The translations under genes were made by a program, and so were the position numbers. The notes below the pieces were generated by a model. The model searched no databases. It was not told where the DNA came from and saw nothing but the letters and a program-made list of their open reading frames with translations. Shown here one piece after another: positions 59,001 to 64,000 of a stretch of 64,000 nucleotides of DNA (position 1 is its first letter; every line of letters begins with the position of its first letter). Source of the stretch: Notospermus geniculatus. Lineage: Eukaryota > Nemertea > Pilidiophora > Heteronemertea > Lineidae. The DNA lies in the NCBI GenBank assembly GCA_002633025.1, contig NMRB01000563.1, positions 170,169-234,168 of the forward strand. The letters run 5' to 3'.

Positions 59001-59481
59001 NNNNNNNNNNNNNNNNNNNNNNNNNNNNNNNNNNNNNNNNNNNNNNNNNNNNNNNNNNNNNNNNNNNNNNNNNNNNNNNNNNNNNNNNNNNNNNNNNNNN
59101 NNNNNNNNNNNNNNNNNNNNNNNNNNNNNNNNNNNNNNNNNNNNNNNNNNNNNNNNNNNNNNNNNNNNNNNNNNNNNNNNNNNNNNNNNNNNNNNNNNNN
59201 NNNNNNNNNNNNNNNNNNNNNNNNNNNNNNNNNNNNNNNNNNNNNNNNNNNNNNNNNNNNNNNNNNNNNNNNNNNNNNNNNNNNNNNNNNNNNNNNNNNN
59301 NNNNNNNNNNNNNNNNNNNNNNNNNNNNNNNNNNNNNNNNNNNNNNNNNNNNNNNNNNNNNNNNNNNNNNNNNNNNNNNNNNNNNNNNNNNNNNNNNNNN
59401 NNNNNNNNNNNNNNNNNNNNNNNNNNNNNNNNNNNNNNNNNNNNNNNNNNNNNNNNNNNNNNNNNNNNNNNNNNNNNNNNN
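59001..59481. other. 481-base N gap
   Basis: Run of N. Confidence 0.99.
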
Positions 59482-59994
59482 TGGCGGTAATTTGTAGCTA
59501 CCTCATTTGTCACGAGAACACTAGATTCCTAAAGTACTACAAGCTCCACAACATCCGTCACTGGCCTGAAAATTGGAAACAATTTGAAGGACGGTTCTCA
59601 TGAAAGACAAAGACAGTAGCTGTTCTCACGATGAGTATGGTACGACCACTTTCACATGCTAATGATGGTAATATCAATCATATGATAACCTCCGCACCAT
59701 CAAAATTTGAATGTCGACATCATCATCATTGTCCGAACATTATCCCTTCGTTGAGTAATTTATAACTTGTCTGATTCTCACAAAATAATGCCATGATGCC
59801 GGATAGGATAATTCGGCGGAGAAAGTCCCCCTATTTTTGTGTTAGCATCGTCCGTGCGGTAAGGGATCAAATATCGTGGGAACGACTTCGCTCAGCGCCA
59901 AGAAACCGAGGCATATCGCATCTTCTTTTTGACTAACTTCCGTTGAAGAAATCGCTACTTTTAATCGGAGTATTTAAACACCGTTTGGGATGCT

Positions 59995-60163
59995 ATGACC
60001 CGGAACAGTGAGGAACAGACACAGAACACAGAAGATCCTATAAACGACAACTTTACCATGATACTAATCAGTGTGACGTGTATTTTCGTTTGTTTTTTTA
60101 TCACAATGACATCAATGTCGATCATCTTGCCGAATCTGGATTCGACCATTCCACGATGCTCAG
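59995..60163 (+). CDS. TSPEAR-like exon 1 (N-terminal anchor)
   Basis: The ATG at 59995 is chosen because the upstream ATG (59990) meets a stop after one codon. It codes MTRNSEEQTQNTEDPINDNF, a hydrophobic segment, then IPRCSG; donor GTAAGA. Confidence 0.8.
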
Positions 60164-63100
60164 GTAAGAAACGCATGCACTTATTTTATTCCCGTCTTTC
60201 CCAAATTATTTTCTGTCACGGCAAAAGGAGTATTTTAGAACTAGAATACCGGTGTGAACGCAGAAAAAGTCCCCGTGGTATCAATGGCCCCCTTTTTACA
60301 GGGGTCAGGTCAATCCGGTTCGAGGGCAGTTCACTGAATTTTTAGCTCAACTGGTAAGTGCAGCGTCCGTCGTCGTCGTCGTCGTCGGCGTCGACGTCCG
60401 TTAAGCCTACGTCACATATCCACTCCGGGGCCCGTACGGCGAGTAAAAACAGATATTTTGGCCAATTTCTACGGTGCCCAGTTTGATCCAGTCTAATTTC
60501 CACTTATCCACTGAGGCGATTTCAGCATAATTCATCTTAGATCCGAGTTTCAGTCTCTAAAATCCACAGCAAGCCGCTGGGTGGGGAAAATCGTACGGGG
60601 CCCGGTGCATTTGTGACCTAGGCTTTAGCAGGGCACGCTTCGTAACCGCTGGGGCTATTGATCTGAAACTTGGCACATGTATACCCTTCGGTCAGATGAC
60701 CTATGACACCAAGTTTTGGTGCAATTCGACTGTTGGCTTGGCCACCAGATGGCCAAAACCTAAAACACAAAAAGTGCAATAACTCCTGAACTAATGAGTG
60801 GATCATCTCCTAATTTTTACCATAGGTTTATCTGATCAGGGTACACCACATACCGGTACCTAACGGTTTTCTATTTGACCTACTTTTCAAGGTCACAGAG
60901 GTCAAAGTTCTAAATTCACGCCTGTCGAGGCTACTCCTTGCAAAGCTGGATGGCTGTCCAAGAATTCAGCAATATTCATTCCCCCTTTTTGCATTGCAGG
61001 AAATGAATCGTCAGGGATATTCCAGCTAATCAAGGAAAATCTGCCCCCTGGTGTCGAAATTGTTTATGATGATGTGTACAGTACTCATGCGTACGGATTT
61101 TCAAATTCCGCTGCAGACGTACAGTTTCCATTGACAAGGCTATTCAGCTCATGTGTCTTACCCCCTCTGGGTGACTTCACTTTGTCAGTCGTGTATCGCG
61201 TGAACCCACAATCGTCACGATCCAATCATCGGCAATGTCTGTTCCATTTGGTTCGGGAGGATGGTGCACGGATCTCACTCCTTTTGCAAAGAGATGACGT
61301 CCTTCTACAATACGGTGAAAGTTCATTTTTAAGAGAAATACGGCTGGTGCAGATAGGCTTGGGTGGCGTCGAACGATGGCACAGCATACATTTACAATTC
61401 AACTCGGAAATAATAGAGGTCAGCACCGACTGTAAAGGTCCCCGGATAAGAAGTTGGAAGGGATATCTGTACCTCCCCCTGGATCCATCAATATGGCATG
61501 TGAATGTGGCAAATTGTGATGGTGAAAACACTCAATTTTGTGGCCTAATCAAAGATATCAAATTCACATTCGGGCGAACGACACCCCACACAGAATGTAC
61601 ACTTCCGCCTTCGGCTGGCAGACGATATGATTCCAGACGAATGCGCATGCGTGCTGATGAATACGACTGGACAGTTCCGAAGGTAGAATACGGTAAGTAT
61701 TCTGATTGGCCGATCTCGTTAAATGTTACTAGAAATTATTTACGAAGGTCAAGTTTCTACCCCCGGTGTAATATCTGTCAGCTTTCTGTGTGTGAATGTT
61801 CCACCTCATTGTACTGCCCTAGAAGAGTCACGGTCTCTCTAAAGGCCTCCATACACTGAATGACAAAAGTCGAAATTAGTCGCTACAATTGTCCGTTCCA
61901 AAATACTTTTTGTGGAAACGTTCCATAAATGTTAAAATCTTCTGACACTTTTGTGGAGTATTTCAACATGTCGCAGATCAAGTGTTGTCGAACTGACCAT
62001 GGCAGCAACTAATTTCGACTGTTGTCATTCAGTGTATAGAGGCCTTAACGGTTTTTTTGTCACAATGTTTCCGATAGAAAGAAGGAAACGCTGAAAAATC
62101 GAGAACATTGGCAGATGTTACACCGATAAAGCAGCCTTGTTCCAAATTAAAGTTTCTGTAGCAATAGTTGATATGGGGAAGGGGACATTTTTTTCCCGGA
62201 TTGACGTCTTTCCAACACAAAGAACAGCCGCTCAGATTCTCCTCGCTCTTGACAGTTGCAGGCAAGGATTTCAACATCGGCGATAAAGTATGCTACTTCC
62301 AAAGTCGAGGAGATGTTTGGTTTGATAGCTATACGAAGACAGTCAGGATGTGTTACAGTGGCCTGATTGAGGCGCGGCCACCTCACCAGGCAGTAGAGCC
62401 ACCAATACAAGGTATGCTGTCTTCAGTGTGAGGATCCCTTAAAGGGCCTCTAGAGGCAGCTTTTTAGTGCATATTGGTATGATTGCTAACACAGAATTGG
62501 TGGCATGAGGATCCAACTTTGGTATCAATTTTGAGGTAAAATTTCATCAATGTCAACATTTGGTTAACAATTCATGAGTTCATGGTCACTAGCGCCATCT
62601 ATTGCATAGTGGAAGTACTGTTAGTAGCCTAATAACAGGCTGCCTCTAGAGTCCCTTTAAAGCGAAGTGGTCGTGCTAGTCAAGGTGTCAAGTTGGTAGC
62701 ACAAATGTCCCTGCTGCAAGTGCGTCTCACAACATATCATGTAAGACCGAGAGAGTTGGTGCATCTTGCATTTTTAAATTTCCACTTCGTATCTACGCAG
62801 TGGAAACGAAAAATAAATGTGTGGCGGATGTCGCATTTGAGGAAAGTGTTAAAAGGCCTGGGTGAAACCGCACATTTCAATAGCTGACATGTACTACGTA
62901 ACAGGTAAACAGTAGCTAGGCCTAGTAGATCAATGCACAGGCAATCTGACAGCCCTTGTTGATCATTCAGCGACATCCGCCAGGTTTTCCTAGACAGCCA
63001 CACAAATTTCGAAGTTTAATACATGTATACACCGTTAACTCTATCGGTCTAACGTCATACGCTAAAAGACGCTCTTGCAACAGGCGATTTTGTGGTACCA

Positions 63101-63495
63101 ACCATCTCCTGAAATACATTACATCATGGAAATGAAGTCCAATTTCGTATTTCGTACTTCGTGTTTCCTCAGATTTGCGAAACCTCACTGATCCTGGTTG
63201 TAAACGAATTCACCAATAAATTTTTCCTTCAGCAACAGGTGCACAAGTTCACAAGAACAAGCTTGACTACCCCGTTTTGCACCAGACCCTGCCGTCAGAA
63301 TTACCATTTACGGACCTTGAAGTCTTCACCATCCCAAATGAGGGACTGTTCTTGGCTGCAGCTGCCTACAAAGAGGGTGCACCACGGAAACAAAGTTCTC
63401 ACATCTACAAATGGGTCAACGGGAAATTTGAACTTTATCAGAATATATCGACAAATGCTGCCATGTGTTGGGAATATATTTCAATAGGAAAACAA
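59995..63495 (+). CDS. TSPEAR-like protein (laminin-G/TSPN-like domain and EAR repeats), 5' part
   Basis: Extracellular or cell-surface protein. Exons: 59995-60163, 61000-61692, 62262-62411, 63233-63495; phases 1, 1, 1, 0 all join; the gene runs on past the window. Exon 1: about 20 polar residues then a hydrophobic anchor (MILISVTCIFVCFFITMTSM), so a type II signal anchor or uncleaved signal. Exon 2: about 230 residues of laminin-G/TSPN type (LFSSCVLPPLGDFTLSVVYR, RWHSIHLQFNSEIIEVSTDC). Exon 3: short linker with FNIGDKVCYFQSRGDVWFD, MCYSGL, placed as the C..VWFD..LCV segment between LamG and EAR in TSPEAR. Exon 4: first EAR/EPTP repeat (LDYPVLHQTLPS, GLFLAAAAYKEG, SHIYKWVNGKFELYQNI, ISIGKQ). 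Human TSPEAR has seven EAR repeats; the others should lie to the right. Orthology versus a paralogue cannot be settled here. Confidence 0.88.
60330..60960 (+). repeat. Probable interspersed element with (GTC)n
   Basis: TTTTTAGCTCAACTGGTAAG, (GTC)n at 60367-60390 and later ACTCCTGAACTAATGAGTGG and AAGGTCACAGAGGTCAAA. This layout looks like an interspersed non-coding element of marine animals (inference); only one copy is in the window. Confidence 0.45.
61000..61692 (+). CDS. TSPEAR-like exon 2 (LamG/TSPN-like)
   Basis: TTGCAG acceptor, GTAAGT donor. It starts GNESSGIFQLIKENLPPGVE. It has the Cys pair expected of TSPN folds (FSSC, STDC) plus VANCDGENTQFCGLIKDI. Confidence 0.9.
61843..62045. 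mobile_element. Harbinger-like MITE with TAA target duplication
   Basis: 203 bp. AGGCCTCCATACACTGAATG and CATTCAGTGTATAGAGGCCT are inverted ends, extended by GTCGAAATTAGT; TAA on both sides. Confidence 0.9.
62262..62411 (+). CDS. TSPEAR-like exon 3 (linker)
   Basis: TTGCAG acceptor, GTATGC donor; GKDFNIGDKVCYFQSRGDVW and FDSYTKTVRMCYSGLIEARP. Confidence 0.85.
62443..62656. mobile_element. piggyBac-like MITE flanked by TTAA
   Basis: 214 bp. AGGGCCTCTAGAGGCAGC and GCTGCCTCTAGAGTCCCT (one mismatch), TTAA at 62439-62442 and 62657-62660. Confidence 0.88.
62690..63187. mobile_element. GGTTTCGCAAATC-ended element, with GGATGTCGC element inside
   Basis: The right end GATTTGCGAAACCTC and body (TGGTACCAACCATCTCC) are the inverse of 63843-64000. 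At 62690-62760 part of the same body appears in the opposite sense. The GGATGTCGC copy 62823-62983 lies between. Confidence 0.75.
62823..62983. mobile_element. GGATGTCGCATT family, copy 3
   Basis: TGGCGGATGTCGCATTTGAG to CAGCGACATCCGCCAGG, the best-preserved inverted tips of the three copies. Confidence 0.85.
63233..63495 (+). CDS. TSPEAR-like exon 4 (first EAR repeat)
   Basis: TTCAG then CAACAG: two possible acceptors six bases apart (start 63233 or 63239), both in frame. Ends ISIGKQ at donor GTGAGT. Confidence 0.88.
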
Positions 63496-63842
63496 GTGAG
63501 TTGCACTCTTTGCCTTCGTAAAGGCCCGAACCCACTGACGCGTTTTCACGCAGCGGGAAAACGCAGCTGCAGAAAATGCTTTGTTAAAAGGCAGCGGTCC
63601 GAGAAAATAACAAAGGATTTGTCGGGCAGTGATGAAACCGCGGCGGCAAAACGGGTCAGTGGGTTCAGGCCTTTAGAATTATCGGAAAGTCGATTTCGCC
63701 GAAGTACGCTTCTAAGCATGAAAGAGAGTTGTTGTAAAATCGGGCGTACAGTCTGAGTACGCCCAGGAGTAGGCCAAGGCCTTTATACCTCCACAAACCG
63801 ACTCTGCAGTTTGAGTAGGCCCAAGGTTACGCCTATATTAGG

Positions 63843-64000
63843 GAGGTTTCGCAAATCCGACGAAAAACGAAGTACGAAATACGAAATTCAACTTCATTTC
63901 CAGGACCTAATGTATTTCTGGAGATGGTTGGTACCACAAATGTCGCTGCTGCCAGTGCGTCTTTTAGCATATCAGGTAAGACCGAGAGAGTTATGGTGCA
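63843..64000. mobile_element. GGTTTCGCAAATC element, second arm, cut by window end
   Basis: GAGGTTTCGCAAATCCGACG, then CGAAGTACGAAATACGAAAT, the reverse complement of 63020-63187. Confidence 0.8.

Noticed and set aside
58971-59513. Open frame across the second N run
   Set aside because: Gap artefact.

Overview
This is an intron-rich animal genomic window (short phase-consistent exons, GT-AG introns up to 4.8 kb, very dense small transposons, short N gaps), probably from a marine invertebrate. The extracellular and splicing genes and the many 'taggcctac'-type palindromes fit an invertebrate deuterostome such as an echinoderm, but the species cannot be fixed from sequence alone.

Three genes are supported, all on the + strand. 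(1) The 3' end of a type IV collagen gene, about 531-5984: two Gly-X-Y exons followed by a complete NC1 domain. The 29-codon exon that opens the second half of NC1 is present twice in tandem (3284-3370 and 3442-3528), separated by a 71-nt intron, which looks like a mutually exclusive exon pair. (2) A complete U2SURP (SR140) gene, 10978-35636: 25 exons whose phases all join, 3306 nt of CDS (1101 codons plus stop), with RRM, SURP, CID, DLDG-rich, cwf21 and RS regions in the family order. It also has a tandem in-frame exon duplication (12621-12707 and 13319-13405). (3) The 5' part of a TSPEAR-like gene, 59995-63495 and onward past the window: N-terminal membrane anchor, laminin-G/TSPN-like domain, linker and first EAR (EPTP) repeat. 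A 354-residue open frame without ATG (55024-56088, minus strand) is unassigned.

The rest is a dense transposon landscape. Introns and the 35.6-60 kb intergenic stretch hold tRNA-derived SINEs; at least eight copies or fragments of one terminal-inverted-repeat family (TAAAGTATGATT ends); many near-perfect fold-back elements, often with GGGCC-type ends; a Mutator-like MITE with a 9-bp target duplication; a TTAA-flanked (piggyBac-like) MITE; a TAA-flanked (Harbinger-like) MITE; an 806-bp full fold-back flanked by TA; two 5'-truncated non-LTR retrotransposons; and several minisatellites, three of which share one core motif. Elements are repeatedly nested inside each other.

N gaps lie at 15799-15806, 45769-46170 and 59001-59481. 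The two large gaps abut one arm of a long inverted repeat, so palindromes probably caused the assembly breaks. No CRISPR, prokaryotic operon or true tRNA/rRNA gene was found.
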